Shown here one piece after another: positions 12,801-27,800 of a stretch of 64,000 bases of DNA. Position numbers and translations under genes: made by a program. The stretch's first letter is position 1, and every line of letters begins with the position of its first letter. A model generated the notes under the pieces. It saw only the letters and a list, made by a program, of their open reading frames with translations. It searched no databases and had not been told where the DNA came from. The DNA lies in the NCBI GenBank assembly GCA_013399115.1, contig VXAA01003297.1, positions 235,420 through 299,419 on the forward strand, in the 5' to 3' direction. Origin of the DNA: Anseranas semipalmata. Its lineage: Eukaryota; Chordata; Aves; Anseriformes; Anseranatidae.

Positions 12801-15800
12801 AGTCTAGTGTTCACACCATGAGTCCCACTTCCTGCACAACAACCGAAACCTGCACCAGACCCCAAAGACCTAACACAGCTCAGAGCCATAAAGCAACAGC
12901 CCAGCTTGCCTCTCCTGTTGCTGCTCTCGGAGAGAAAGGCCGAGCTATAAGGCCTTGATTCAAGGTATCAGTGCCAGAGGACTTTCATCCCAGATCCTGC
13001 AAAGCAAGGTATGAAGGGAGATAAATAAACTGGTGGTTTAGGAGACCTGGGGACCACAGGAGGCCAGAGAGCACTCAGGAGTAGAACAGGGGCACTTCCA
13101 CAAAGGGCAGACGCGTTACGTGTTCCCTGTGGCTGTATCTGAGGAGCCTGGTCTCGGGGGACAGCAATGTTTTACCCTGCAGAGTGAGCACTGGTCACCC
13201 AGATGGCATGTCACTTAGGCAAGTCTGAGGGAGGGTTTAAGATCTAGCAGCTGAAGAAGGAAATGTTCCTCACCCCATTCCTGAGGACTGGCAAACTGAA
13301 AGCTAGTTCTTGGGTTAGTGTAACCCCACGTCAGATTACCTCCATTCCTGGCAGGGGGAAGGTAGGAGAAAGGCAGATGAGCTGAACCAACCTACACTCA
13401 GCAAAGCTGGAGGATGATGAGAGCTGCCCTCACCTTTGGTACCTTCATGCTTTAGCCAAGACTGGACTGAGTTGAAAGGAGTTTTCTCCATTTCACACAG
13501 GTAACTCTCTGGGTTTGCAGAGCCATCCGCGCTGGATATTGGAAGCAGACATTCCCCTAAATCTCCTACCCCAGTGGAGTCAGGGCTGTCCTTGCCATCC
13601 TGTTGGAAAAAATAAGTGAAGACAAAGCCTGGTGAAATTTAACAGCAGACAACAGAGCAGACTCGTCAAAGCCTTAAGAAGGGCTGTCTCTGAAGGTACC
13701 TTCAAGTTAGCTAAGAGATGCTCAGATTTCCCACCCAAATCCCCTAAATTTAGGCTCATTCAGAGGCAGTTACTGAGAGGAGTGAAGAGAACTTTCAAAA
13801 ACATACATCCCTTTTTTCTCTTCTATGGAGAAGCTCTTGAAAAGTGACCAGCATTTATATTCCTCAGCAGGGACACTCAGATGAGTACAGAGCACTTCAG
13901 ACGAGCAGACACAGAAATACAGAGTGCTACATGCCCATGACCACCTGGGGCTAACCTTGGTCTCCTTAGGACTCAGTTGAGAAGTGCTGCGATTATCTGA
14001 CTCATCTCCTAGAAGGATGGAAGAGGACTTGTCTGAGTTGAGGGATAATGCTTCCATTTCAGCCAGCTGGACCTGCAGGAAGGGAAAGAAGCTGTCATTG
14101 GACACGTCTGGAGCCCACACTTCAAGCAGTCACACTGTTTACGATGGATAAGTAAGAGCCTGTAGACCCGAGATGAATTTTACGTTATATTCCTTGGATA
14201 CATCAGGTATTGTCTAACCCAGACCTGGGCTGGACAGGAGAATCCACTTTTTAAGGAAGCCTGAAAATAGGATCTGCAAGCAACCCACCGCCTAGTGCCA
14301 GTATCGCAGAAAGGAGTCCTGAATCCGTCCCAGCGATACGGCTGGCACAAGGCCCTGCAAGTAAAGCTAGGCAGGGAAAGGGCTCCCTCAGGCTGGTGGT
14401 AAGGCAGTCTGCTCTGCTGAGGGTTGAGGAGTGGGCCCATCTCTCTGAAGGCGCCAAGGACAGCCCTGCTTAAACACGAAGGTGCTTTCATTCCAGGGAT
14501 AGTCATGCCTCTTGCAGTCCATGCCAGTATCATGCTTTTCTTATACTCTTACCTTCATCACTGAAACCCCATCTCCCTCCAGCTTCCCTGTATCTTCTCT
14601 CTCCCCTCACCTCTAACCTTCCCAAGACCTCAGTTAGCACCACCCTCCCTCCTGTTCTCCATCCCCAAACTCACACCTCCAGCCCCCCCCATGCTCATGC
14701 TCTCTTGCTTTCTGAAACCAAGTCTGATTACTGCATCTTCCTTATCCTTGAGGCTCAGCTCTGCTCCAGTCCCACGCCTGAGCTTGCTTTGTGGTTCGGC
14801 CTGTTTCATACCACATATGCCCCTGTTGCATCCTCTTTCCTCCATGCTTTCAATTCCCCTTTGCCTGACCTCATCTCATCCTACAGTGCCTGAAAAGCAC
14901 CTCCTTTTTCTAGTAGCCTAAGCAGCTGCTCTATCCCTCCTGTGCTCGACTTTCTGCTGCTGGTCTCCAGAGTCCCATCTGTTCCCACCACCAGCACCTG
15001 ACTCAATAGCTATATTCTGGGTTGTCTCAGTCAGGAGAGCTTGCTTCCTGGGCAGTTATTTTGTCCTCCCCTGTGTTTGTGTTTGCAAGAAATGGGTACA
15101 GCTTTTGTGCTCTAAGAGCAGGTGGAACATTTGGAGAGATGACTCCTTTGAGCTGGGAGTTTAGTGGCCTGGGCCAATGCCAGAGACTGGAAGAGGCTCC
15201 ATCCTTGGATAAGGCACTTTGAATAAACGGAAGGGAAAGCCTGAGCTGGATTTAGTTAACGGGCACAAACAGCATCCACATTTGGGATATTAATCTGATA
15301 TACAAGCATGGTGTCATTCAACCATGAAGAGAGCCCAAAATCAACAACTGTTGCTTGGAGTGCAGACACACCAGAGAACCCACAAGGACATTAGGTCAAG
15401 CACACTACACAGCCACCAGTCAGCAACTACTTATGTATAGAAACACCGTCTTCGTCTAGTCCCACTTAACGTGCGTACTCATCCATTACTCGCATAAGTG
15501 CTTGTTACACCAGAACAGCCTTACAGCTGTGCTTGTAGAGACGCGAGTGTGAAATGTGATAACATCTGTGACTACCTTCTCCATCCATAAAAAAGGGTTT
15601 CAACAAAAGCCAGAATTGTCTGTTCTTCACTGAACAACTTGCTTACAAATTCTGGTCACCTTGGGATCTACACAAAAAGCATAATCAACAAAGTCATGAA
15701 TAGATAAACCACATGTGCAAAAACACTGTTCACGGCTGCTCACTGACAGACTCCTGCCACTGGCTAAATATGCTATCAGCCACCGATACACAGATGTCTA

Positions 15801-18800
15801 ACAGTCAACCAGCCCAAAAGTGAAAGGACAGAGATGACATGAGAAGAGGTTAGTGGTATGAGAAAAAAATAATATTCTTCTGTTTTGTTCTTATAGTTTC
15901 CATTACTGGAGAATATTTAAAAATATTCTGACTAAAGATGAAGGGATAAAAAAGTAAAACAAAGGGCAGTGTGGGGATAAGGGGATGTTCAGTAGGAGCA
16001 CGGTCTATAAAAACTGCCTGAGGCATCAACCACAGGCACTGAACCACGCACACATAGCCCTTAGAAAATAACTAGTTGCAGATATAAGCTATCTTTAAAA
16101 TAGAGCCATGATTAGGAAAATCCTTAATTGTCCAAATAATTGGTTGAAAATAAGATGCCAGGAGTTTAACTCATAAAGATGCTGAGCACTTCTACTCGAC
16201 ACAAAAGAAAGCTTTGCACATATTAATAGCTTTGAGCATATGTTTAAGTGTTGTATCCATCCGTTTTGCTCAGTATCTTCTTGGATTAAACTACAAATGA
16301 AACGGGAGCAAACATTTTTGTCTGATATGTGATCATTTTCACAAGGGCAGAGTTAAGGGTTATTTCGTGTGCAGCAAGCAGACTGTTTTGTTCAAAAGTA
16401 CGTGTACTGGAAAGGACTAGATAAAAACTGTTCTGCCTGTACAAGCTGCTGTTGATTGTTTCTGAGATAGTACAAATCTGTGTGTACAATGACCATTCTG
16501 GCAATGTACAACTGGTACACTGTACATGTATATTGCTACTTGTATTGCTGGTGTTAGTGCCGGATACAAGCCTAGCTGTGACAGCTTGTAGTGATTCCTG
16601 TTGGAATTTCCTCATTGTTTTTCATACTATGACATATGAAGAGAAGGTCATGATCAACCGTGACTTAAAATCCTGAGCTTTAATTTTGATTCATATGATG
16701 AGAAATAAAAGATCGACATTTTACTATTAAAGTTATTTTTGCGGATATAGATGATTTATTTTCAATTCCACATTTTACATGTACTGAAATATAAATTTAG
16801 AAAAATAATTTATGGCTCTATAACAGCCATTAGAAAATATGGTCTAAGAATAATTATTTGGTGGTGATTATTCTGTTAAACTCTTTGCTGTAGCTGTGGG
16901 TTGCACTTGAAGATTTTGCTGTCTAGTTTCCTTGCTGGGAAAGTAAGAAAAACTGTTGTTGTCTTTATTCCCAGGCAGGGTACTGAAGACTATCTGGAAG
17001 GTTTTCAAATGCACTAATCTAGCTGCAAATGACTTGATTTGGGGGTAATAATTCTGGAATGCCTTAGAAGACCTGATTTTTCTGAGAAGGCTGAGCACTG
17101 ACTGCTGAATATAAGGACTTACATAAAGCGTTGGAAAGTGCAGTGACTTGAAAACTAGTTATTTGGCTGTATTAATGCAGTATCCATGGGTGAAGTGTTG
17201 CAGTACTGAGAAACTACAGCAATTTTCTCATTTTGACGTTTTCAAAGGGAAGCTATTGGGACAAGTAGATAGCTGAAAGGCTGAAAAAATTTAAGCATCA
17301 GAACTAGGGGTCTGAAGCCAAATGAAATATTATTGTCTTCAAATATGGATAGAGTAATCTGCCAATGACAGCTCTCTTCCCAACTTTCCTGGTTTCTTTA
17401 TAGGCGATAACAACATATCAAGTTAGTCATGGGGAAGGAGATGGTGAAGATAGCCACTGATGTACTGATGCAATAACAGATGAGACAAGCTCCTGACACA
17501 AGTCTAACCACGATCATAGTACTTAAATATAACAAAATTATTTCAGAAACAAAAATAATTCTGCTTCTCACCTAACTTCTCCCAGGCTACTTTGCTCCTG
17601 AAGTTTTACAACATCAAAACACTAATTGCTTACGAAGCAGTTTTCCAAAGCATGTATGAACTTTAGGAGCACAAGTCTAAGCCATTTGATGTCCTGCTCT
17701 TAGCAACAACCCATTTGTCAGATAACAGGTTCTACATCAGAAAAGAGACTCTAAAACTTTCTCAGTGGGCCCATTTTTATTTAGTTTTTGCTCGAACTAA
17801 TTAACCGGTTTTCATCACAAACCAATCCTTGCTCACAGACAGTGACTGTATTCAACAAGGCATGTAAACATGTGCTTAACTCACCAGTCTCAACAGGGAA
17901 TAAGCAAGCACATGCTTCAAATGAAGACAAAACACGTGCTTAAATCTTCCACTGAATTGTCCCCAAGTGCTGTTATTGGGGTGCAAACATTCCAGTCCTT
18001 TGTACATGAGCTTGAACCTCTGCTCTTCTTGCAGAACTGAACACAACGCTGCCTTCACAGCCACTTCTCTACATCTTGTTCAGTCCCTCCTGACCTATAA
18101 CCTGGCATATCTCAGCTTTCTACCACCTCAGACATCTCCCCATGACTAAGGAGGGCAGGCTTGTACCAAGGCAGTATCAGCAACACATGACAGATGAAAA
18201 ACACGGGCCAAACCCTCTGTCTACACAATCTACAGCTAAGAGCACACTTTGGATGTCCTGCGGGCATGTGGGTGTGGGTGTGCAAGTCTTGGGGGGACAG
18301 TCCCCTCACGCATCCTCGTACGCAGGTTACCTCTTGCTTGTCATGGTTACACTTCTCGCACATGGCCGGCGAGGAGTAATGATGGAAGACGGAGCCCGAT
18401 AGGTTATCGATGATCATTAACTCCCCGTCGAAGGAGTCCTTAATAATTAAAGAGACACTGTCCAGCCATAAGTTCTCCTAGGGGACAAGAAAGGGGGGAG
18501 GATGGGAGAAATCATTTTAAGAATGCCGAGTTTTTTGCTTCAAAGTTTCTTGTGAATTTGGGGCTGGGTTCTCCACCCTGACTCATCTGGAACAGTACCT
18601 TGTTCTGCAGGTACCTGCACAGGGTCACTGGGGCAGCACTTGCTCCTTAGGGTGTGTAAAGGTGCCAAAGTCCAATGTGAAAAAAAGAAGGATGGACTGT
18701 CTTCAATCACTGTCAATGCACCATGGCACTGCTCATACCTCCCTTCCAGCTCTGCTGGTGTGCCTCACTCTCAATCTGCCATTTCCCCTGCTCTCTTCTC

Positions 18801-21800
18801 CTGATCTCCCCGCTAAAATTTTCTCCTAACGCATCTTTAGCTGATCTGCTCCATCCCTTTTCTGCTGGCCTTCAGAATCCTACACCATTATACCAATGAA
18901 CTTCCAGGCAGTGCTACAGGACCCACTGCTGTCACATCCCTTTCCCCACACAATGCTACCAACTCAAATGCCTACTGCTGAAAGCAAACCTCTCACCCTG
19001 AGGTGGAAGAGTCTGCCTGCTACTGCTAAGCCTTCAGTCTTCTAGGCTGCCTGGCTTCTCCCCACAGCCACTTGCTGCAGTCTGGTTGGTAAGCTCAAAG
19101 ATGTACCCACCTGTGCTGGAGAGTAGCATCTCATGCACAGACGTCCTTCAGGATCTGTTCTCCCACCGCTGCCTCCAGTTCCTGCTCCTGCTCCTTTTCC
19201 CTGGCCTGAATTTGGGGAGCCTGACTTGCGGGAGCACAGCCCATGTGAAAATTCCAGCTCAATCTCAGCATCCATCTCTGCATCCTCCTGGGCTTCCTTG
19301 TTGCTGTCATCCAGATGTTTCATGAGCACAGCTACCACTACATTGATGAGGACAAACTGGGCTGTGAGCACAAAGCTGACAAAGTACAGTGGGGAGATGA
19401 ACTGCAGGTTGCTGAGGCAGCTCCGGTCATCGTGGCTGCAGTCACGTAAGGTATCCTTGAGGGGAAGTTGGGTTTGAGAGAGAATGATGGAAGGAAGGAA
19501 GGACTAAAGTAAGAATATAAGCTTGGCTGCTCTTTCTGTCAAAAAACACTGATGCCACTGAAAAGAACAGAGCCAACATTTCTATCACCCCACATCCTCT
19601 ATGATCATGAAGATCTCCAAGAGTCAAGGACATTATCTGATCATGGGATACAACTTGTGCTCTCTGCTTCAGAGCAAATATGCCAAAAGGTGTACAGAAC
19701 AAACTCCTTACAGACCATTGCATGTTGCTGCCACTGTAGCCCCATGTGTGTGAACTGGTGCTGTCTGGTACTTCCTTCTCCCATCAGGCTCAAAAGTACC
19801 ATACATGTTCAAAGAACTTTCCTTCCCCTCTCTTCCCATCCTCTGAAGGAAGGAAATACTAATTTTGGATTGCTCTGGTAGCTCTATAGATGCGTGCCAT
19901 GTCAAATTCACTACTTTCAGTTTCAATAAGGGGCCTTATGACAGTGGATATTCTCTCTTAGCTGGGACGGCCTTCTTGCTCCTTCCAAAGACAATCTGCA
20001 CTTCTCTCAGCCAGATGACTATAGGACCAGATGAGGCCAGGGGCTGAGGAGGGAGGTTCTGGCCCAAGCTGGGACTTGATCTAGCAACTCAGCTCCTATG
20101 CTCCTCTCCCCTTTCCAACCAAAGCACTGCTGAACTGAGCACAGGTTAGAATTTCTCCTTCTCCATAACAGGGACACCCACAACCCTGAGGCCCAGTTAC
20201 CTTCATGATCCCGTTCCAGTTGTCACCTGTGGACACCTGGAAGAGCGTGAGGAAGGCCATCCCGAAGTTCTCAAAGGTGGCATGACGGCTCATGCCCTCG
20301 CAGGGGTTCTCATCATTGCATACTGAAAGAAAGGGGATCACAGCTATCAGTGGAGGACACGCTGCCTGCCCTGAGATCAACAACAGGAACTGGGGAAGGG
20401 GACTTCAGGCTCCTCACAAGCTGGACACCTCAGTTAATGGCCTCAGCACCCTGTCCAACAGTAGGCTGTTGCCCAACAGTAGGCTGTTGCCCAGCAATAC
20501 AGGAAAATCACTGATGGCAGTGTAACTTGGTTGCTTTGGGGGATCCTCCCAACATGTCATTGTGCTGCCTTTCTTTTTGATCAATATTCCATGGCAAGGG
20601 ACACAAATAAGCTTTCTCTGAGTTCTTTTCTATAACCTTAGAGCAGTATCAAGGAAGGCAGTGCAGGAAAAAAAAAAGAAAGTTTAGGAATGAAAGAGAA
20701 ACCAGAAACTGCTTTTATTCTTTTAGGCTGTTAGAACAATAAAATTTTAGGGGCAAATTCCACTGGTATCAAGTACACAAAAAGGAGAATAAAGGACACC
20801 AAATAATTCAGTCCCTTTATTGAATGAGTACTGAGCTTGAGAAACCCCCAGCAGGTCTGTAGCTCACACTGGAGCACAGGCTGATTGAGACTTACCCAGT
20901 TTTCCAAAGAGCTCCACTCCTAGAGCAGCGTAGATGAAAAAGAGGAGCATGAAAAGCAGTCCAAGGTTCCCCACCTGAAAGCAAACCACATGGTCAGCCT
21001 ATCCTAAAGCCTACCTCATCCGAACAGGTGAGTGTGGATCACACTCACACCAGTTTCTGTCTTTCAAAGCCAGAAGAGAAGAGCAGCAAATTGCCAGTGT
21101 ACAAATGCAACCAAACAATTGCTCAGTGCATGGGAAATCACTAGTGGTAGCACCATCCATGCTACGACAGCCACCAGCAGACTGGAAGGATGCTCTGTTC
21201 CTAGCTGCCTCTACTCCAGCACAAACTCTGGCCAGGGCTGACTAAAGTGTACAATTTCTGGGCCAGGTGAGGGCAGGCATGTTGGAGCAGAGGCACAGAG
21301 AAATGTGCTACATGCCCCACGAAGCTGCCTAAATCCCCTGAAGTTATGCTTGTGTGAAGAGCACACCAGCAGGGCTCCAAAGGGATGGGGCACAGGTACA
21401 CCAGCTCCTGCCATGAAACCTCCGCAGGAGGGATTTTGGAATAGGCTGGCAGAACAGCAGCAGAAAATGCCACTAATGGTCAGCACACCATTGGTGGAGC
21501 AAGGGGAGGCAGGGATGAATTAAAGACCTGGTATTTGGGTGTTTTTGAAAAATTGAACAGTGTCTGATTCGAATGCTTGTGAGTGCATGTGGTCACCGGA
21601 CTTCTGTTAGGATCATCGACTTCAGGAGCCTAATTTAGTCATTGCAACTGCTGTGACATCCAAATTCAGGAGAGAAATGAATGATTCAGCCCACCCACTC
21701 CACTGGGCTGCCAGATCCTGGCTCCCTACATATGCAGTGGAAGGAATTATTTCTGATGACTAAATTGGACACCATAGTAAACGCTCTGAATAGTCACCTC

Positions 21801-24800
21801 TGTGCCTGTGTCTATAGGGCATTAAAAAAAAAAAAGCAGCTAATAAAATTTAGCTAAGGGCTAAATTTCCAAAGGGCTCTAAAAATTAAAGCTCTATTCA
21901 CTAGTGAGGATTGTTGCAGTATAACAAAGGAAGGAAGAGAATTGAAACAGGACAACTGGAGACACCTTATATGCCATTAGCAAGCCAAAATCCCTGATGT
22001 GAGTCTGTGCTCTAGGAACATAAAGAGAAAGGTCAAGAGGAGGAAAAAGCGCAAGGGAAAGGACAGCTTATTTTAAACTGCTTCTTTTGGCAAAGCCAAT
22101 AAATCTTGGAGAATAATATTACAGATAATTCAATTGTGCCCTGAAGACTCAGTGTATAAAATATGGAGACTAAATTCAATTTTTAACAGAGGAACTGGGG
22201 GATTTTAGCCCTGCTTTGAGAGCAGATTTTGATACAACTTTAACTATGGAGTGATTTTTGTTCCTCTGTTATGTAACTTTATTAAGTGAAGCCAACCCAC
22301 TATAGAAGGAAGCAACAGACAGTCAATAGGAAGTCGATTGATCATAGACTTTGATGCTGGAAGGATTAAGCACTGCTCGTTATTACCTTCCAGGGAATAC
22401 CTAGAAGACAGACCTTTAGACATCTGCTTGTGAAGATTTTGTGGCAGATATTAATGACCTCCAGAAGACAGATCATCTTGGTTGGCAAAGGGTCTGTGGG
22501 TGAATGTGAGAGAGAAAAGCAAGAATTCGTAAAGTATGGAAGAATATGCTTGTGGCTAAGACCAGAAAGCAGGGCTTGAATTGAGGTCCCTGCTGTGTTC
22601 TTTGCCTTCCTGAGGAAAACACTTCACTACCTGATGACTCAGTTTCTCTGTCTGCATGACAGGGATATGAATATTTCCCCTTCTCCTATTTACTCACTGT
22701 ATTTTGGGGGTAGAAATCCAGTCTCACCATTTAAGTGCAAATGTACTGCAGAGTCCTCTTACCGAGGGCTTCTGGACACTACTTCAGCCAGCTTGTAATA
22801 TCTGTGTGCATTTATCTGGGTTGCAGAATAAACATGCCACAGACATGCAGATGTTGGATCTGGAGACCTGCTCCATTCCAGATCCTCGCCTGAGTGAATC
22901 AGTTCTTGTGGCTCCTGGAACGGAGAAGATCAAGGTGCAGAGGGCCTGCACTGAGACAGCCTGGGGCAGCAGAGCCAGAACCAATAAACTTTAGTGGCCC
23001 AAAGCTGCCTGCTACAAGAACATGCCCAACCTCCCATTCTTTACATTGTTCGATGTATCTCAGCCCCAAACTATCCTGGATGAGAAAGGTATTATTATAT
23101 ATCCTATATATGAGTTATATAATTGTTATTATACAAAAATACAAATTATGATTGTATAATAAAAAGCATGGGAGATCAGACAGAGCTCAGGATCCAGGAA
23201 AGATCACAGCATTTCCCCCTGGCTTTTGTGCCATGAGATTCCTCTAATTCAGATTGACATCATTTATTGTCACTAACATCAGAAGTAAATTCCTTGTGTA
23301 ACTACTCATGCTGTTTTCAGATTGATTCTCAGCTCTGCATTACTCAGCAAGACTGGCACATTAGCTGATAAATCAACTGACAAATGCCCGTGCATTTTGA
23401 TATCATCCAAGATAGCTGCCTGCTCAGGGCCTGCCAGGGGAATGTCTGATGTATGATCTGATGAGCGACTTGGTGCCATTACTCCTTGCTTAACAATTCT
23501 CTCTTGAGGATCCAAAAGGAAGGGGACCAGTCTCCCAGGCTGCTCATCCATCACAGAGGATGCTCTCAGTAGGCTCGATGCCTGTGTAAAGCACCGTGTC
23601 AGCATCTCGTTCGGGAACAGCTGCCGCTCACAGCTCATGAAATCCTTCTGTCTAGCTGTCTTGTGGTAGACACTTAACTGCCGGCTGCGTGAGCCACAAC
23701 AGAGCGCGTCACTGCTTCTCTTACATGAGAGGCTCAGAAACATGAAGGGATCCAGGAGGAGAAAGGAAGAAATGAAAGTAGGAAGGGGGAGGCACTGGCT
23801 AAGAAAAGGAGTTACAGGAATGAGAGTGAAAGAGAGGGGGAAAGAGGGGGAACATGCAGGGAAGGGTGAGAGGGACGGAGATGCAAAGATCTGCTTTCCT
23901 CCTGAAATGGCTGCCAGTCACTCTCCCCTTCTTAAGGAGAGGGGAGAGAGGAGCTGGGGACTAGCCACAAGTGGTAGATACTAGCTAGACATGATGGGAA
24001 GAAACCTGCCCTTACCCAAGAATCAAGCCTTATTTCATTCACCCACTGGAGAACGGGGATGTGAGGTAAGCTGTATCCCCATGATTGACATGAAAACTTG
24101 GACATCATTTTCAGGCAGTTGCCTACACAACACAGTCAACACCAGCTTTGAGACACCAAGAGAATCAACCCTGCAGAAAAGGAGAGTCCTGGGGGAAGCT
24201 TGTGTGTTTTACCTGTGGCAGGGCTTGAACAACTGTATCCAGGAGTGCTCGCATTCCTGTGGCCATCTTCAGTAGCTTCAGGACTGCCACAACAAGCACA
24301 AGAGAAGTGTCACAGAGACTCAGCTCAGAAGGTCCATCCTTTTATGTAACTTACTAATAGCAGTAGCACAAGACAGATTCTGATTCCCCTTGCCCTAGAA
24401 AAATTGGATTGTCCCTCTTGTCCCCTTTTTCCCTTTTCCCACATTTTTCACTGTACAACCCCAGTGGTTCCTTCTCCTCAGTCTATCTCCTTCTTACTAA
24501 ATATGCTGTTTCTGCCACCCATGCCTAACAGGCTTCTTCTGCTTCACCCAGACACAGTCGGGCCAAGAACCCTCTTTGTCCCAGCAACCTGTACTGCAAT
24601 TCTCCCTCTGCTCCAATTTTTTGTGCTTTCCACCACTTTCTCTTCCTCCAGCCACCATCTGTTAAGGCAGCTTAGCACATCTTGGCCACAGCCAGGAGGA
24701 TTCAATCCTCTTCCTGTGCAAACTTCAACCTGCTTGGTGACCCCTTCTCCAAATACCACGGCCATACTTGAGCCATAAAAGAATAACAGGAAAAATTCAG

Positions 24801-27800
24801 CTCTCGCATGATCTGCTCACCCTCCTGGTCCTTCACCTCCTGTTAAAGCCACTGCATCTAAATGCCTGGCTTAGGAAATACAGAAAACTTTAGCCTCTAG
24901 GCTGTCCTCCTTCCCATTCCCTGCTATGGACAGCAGGAGTGCGTGACTCTACAGCCACTGCTCAATGAATGACTGCACTGGGTCCCACCCCATGGCCACC
25001 TACATCCCCCCTGCCTCCAGCCAGTGTCTTTCTTACCCCGGGCAATGCGCAGCACCCTCATGATCCGGATGATAGTAGGGTTAATTGGGAGAGCAGCATT
25101 GATTTCAATCTCTTCCAGTGTGATGCCCATGACAGACAGCAGCACAATGGCCAGATCTAGCTGGTTCCACCTTAAGAAAAATTGAAGAGAGTAAGGGAAG
25201 GCGGAGTTTTTCCACTTCCCTGAAAAAGAAAGTGAATTCTTGCCACTTTAACCTAAACATTCCTTTAGGTACGAATGCAAGGCCCCACTCTGAGTCAGCC
25301 TATATGGGCTTTTGCAGACAAACAGAGATTCACTTTGCACACACCCTGAGCAGCCAGAGGCAAGCCAGCCCGATCTGAAAGCATGGAGCTGTGTTACTAT
25401 GGTGCTATGCTTTGACTAATGGGCTCAGCTTTTTATGGCCTTACTACCTCAAATCAGCTTCATTATATACGTTCTGCTTCAGCATGCTCCCAGTTTGCCT
25501 CAAGGGCAGGAAAAAAACTGGCTGTTTCTGAGCCCACCTCCTTTGCTTTCTAGCCTAACTAGTAGATGCCAGCCAAGAGGCAGTTCTTGGACAAATCTTA
25601 TTATTGCCTAGGCATTGTGGCTCTGCTGTGCAGAACTGAGAGGCAGTTGGGGCATTCTGCTACTGCCTCACACTCCAGATGGTGATCCACCCTCAAAGCC
25701 TCCACCCGAAGCCCAGCTGTCCCACAGCCACGTTTGGCAAAACCCTCTGCTCACCTGTCTTTGAAGAATCGCCGCAGACCAAATGCCACCAGCTTGAGAA
25801 CTGCCTCCAACACAAAGACGGTGGTGAACAGGTAGTTGCAGTACTTAAGAGCGGTCTCCAGGGACTGCCAGCAAAAAGAAAGGGTGAAATAATTGAGGCA
25901 AGAGCACTATCAAGTACGTAACCTGTGGGGGACTCTCCTGAGTGCCAGGAATTTGTTAGGAGATGGGGAAGCTGCCCCATGCCTCCTACCTACTTGAACA
26001 TGGATGCCAGCTTCTATGAGCAACCATCAGCTGGCTCCTCTGACCCACGTTGTTCAGAGGGTCAGTTATTGCTCCTTTCTCTTGTACTTCTCAGTATAAC
26101 AGGGAGGAGGAGGCTACTGCAAGGAGAATCCACTAAACACCTTCAGCCTCCTCCTCTGCCAATAGCCCATATCACCTGGATGCCACCATGTTAATGGCAC
26201 TGGCATAGCTATGGACCAGGAGTGAGGCAGGAAGGTTACTTCAGCTGTGGATAAATGCCATCTCTGATGGGAGGAAATCCCTCTGTGCCTTGGACTCTGG
26301 GACAGTCATGTGTCATCTCTCAGCTGTGGACTTCTGTTTCTTCTGTGTGCTGCCCCTTCTCCACCACCAAGGACCAGTGTGATCAGTGAGCAGCATTTGG
26401 TGGCACCTCATACTGGAAGGGTTCAAAGCACTTTGGCAGGATTTATTAGCAGAGCCTGACAGCATGGCTGTACCTGTGTCACCAGGGAAGGAGCTGACGA
26501 GTAAGAAAGAAGAGTGACTTGTTCTGACATGAGCAAAGGCCTGACATGAGGGTGACAACATGTAAGGGCTGAGAGTTCCTGCAGAGTAAAACTGGACACC
26601 ACCAGGGGCAAGATAAAATGTGGGAAGCTGGGCAAGATGGGTGAGAAACAGAGGAACTTGGCAGCAGATTTGAATGATAACAGACAGATTCAGCTCCCGA
26701 TCAAAGCCTGAGCTACCTTGAACAGCATCTGCTCAGGTACCAGAACTGTCATCTAAACCATGAATCTCCTCAAGAGACAATTGAAATGCCACTGGCCAGA
26801 TATTATAATGAATGTTTTGTCTGCATATAGAGGCAGAAAGCTCCTTTGATATGTGCAGCATACATTTTTTTCCATCAGAGGCATCTTGAGCTTTGCCAGG
26901 AACAGAGAGGTACCTGGTCTTCTCCAGCCTAAGTATAAGACTTCTTTGGCCTTCAAAGACCCTTGCTGGGAATAACCCCCTGCAGCTGAGAGGCTCTGCT
27001 CAATGCTTCAGCTTCTCTTAAAGAAATGAGGTGGCTGAGTGAAGAGATCCTGTCCTGTGACACACAACCAGCCAATCCAGTCCTCACACCTCAGGCCACC
27101 ATATGGCAGGAGACTTGGACTGACATTTGGAAATCAGATGCAAAGCCTGAAGCTCCCTGGACATCACTACTTCCACCAGTCCTCCTGTTAGGATCCAGGG
27201 GAACATATAAAGCAGACTAGGCAGCTAAATTTGGGTGACCCACATAAACCCTTAATAATATAAAGCACAGAGACCTAATTACACAAAGCTTTCTAGGGGC
27301 CCAACTCTTGCTTATATGCCTTATCTCTACTGAGTTCAGGCAATAACAGATGTCTGGGTAGGGGCTGCTTTTCTGGGTACATACCAAACTCCTTACATAC
27401 TCCTTACCGCCTACTACATTAACTCTTGTAACACTTTACTAGTATTTTTAGAGACACACAAGTGTCCTACCTCTTCCAGTAGACAGTGATCATCAGAGAA
27501 CTGTAGCAAAATAGAATAATTACTAGAGGCAGGGCTTATCTCCATGATCTCACTCACCACAGGTTGGTTGTAGTGTTCCAAGGACATGGTGACCACGTTG
27601 AGGCAGATGATGAAAGTGATGAAGATGTCCAGATAGTGGCTGGTGCAGACCGAATGGATAAGGAGGCGTATGGGGCAGTAGGTAGCATAGTACGGCAAAC
27701 GCTGCGCCTCTTCAGTGGAAAGAGGTAGATGGGGAGAGTTAGGAGGAAATTGGAAGAAAGAGAGAGATGGGTAAGAAACACTGAGGACTGAGCAGGTATA

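Larger units (their letters stand above)
20975..24212 (-). other. 3.2 kb CACNA1I intron
   Basis: Holds a MIR-like fragment (22612-22682), an AT-rich patch with TATATA words (23085-23160), an unexplained 145-codon minus-strand frame (23306-23743) and a purine-rich tract on the plus strand (23742-23880), which reads as pyrimidines in the transcript. Confidence 0.7.
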
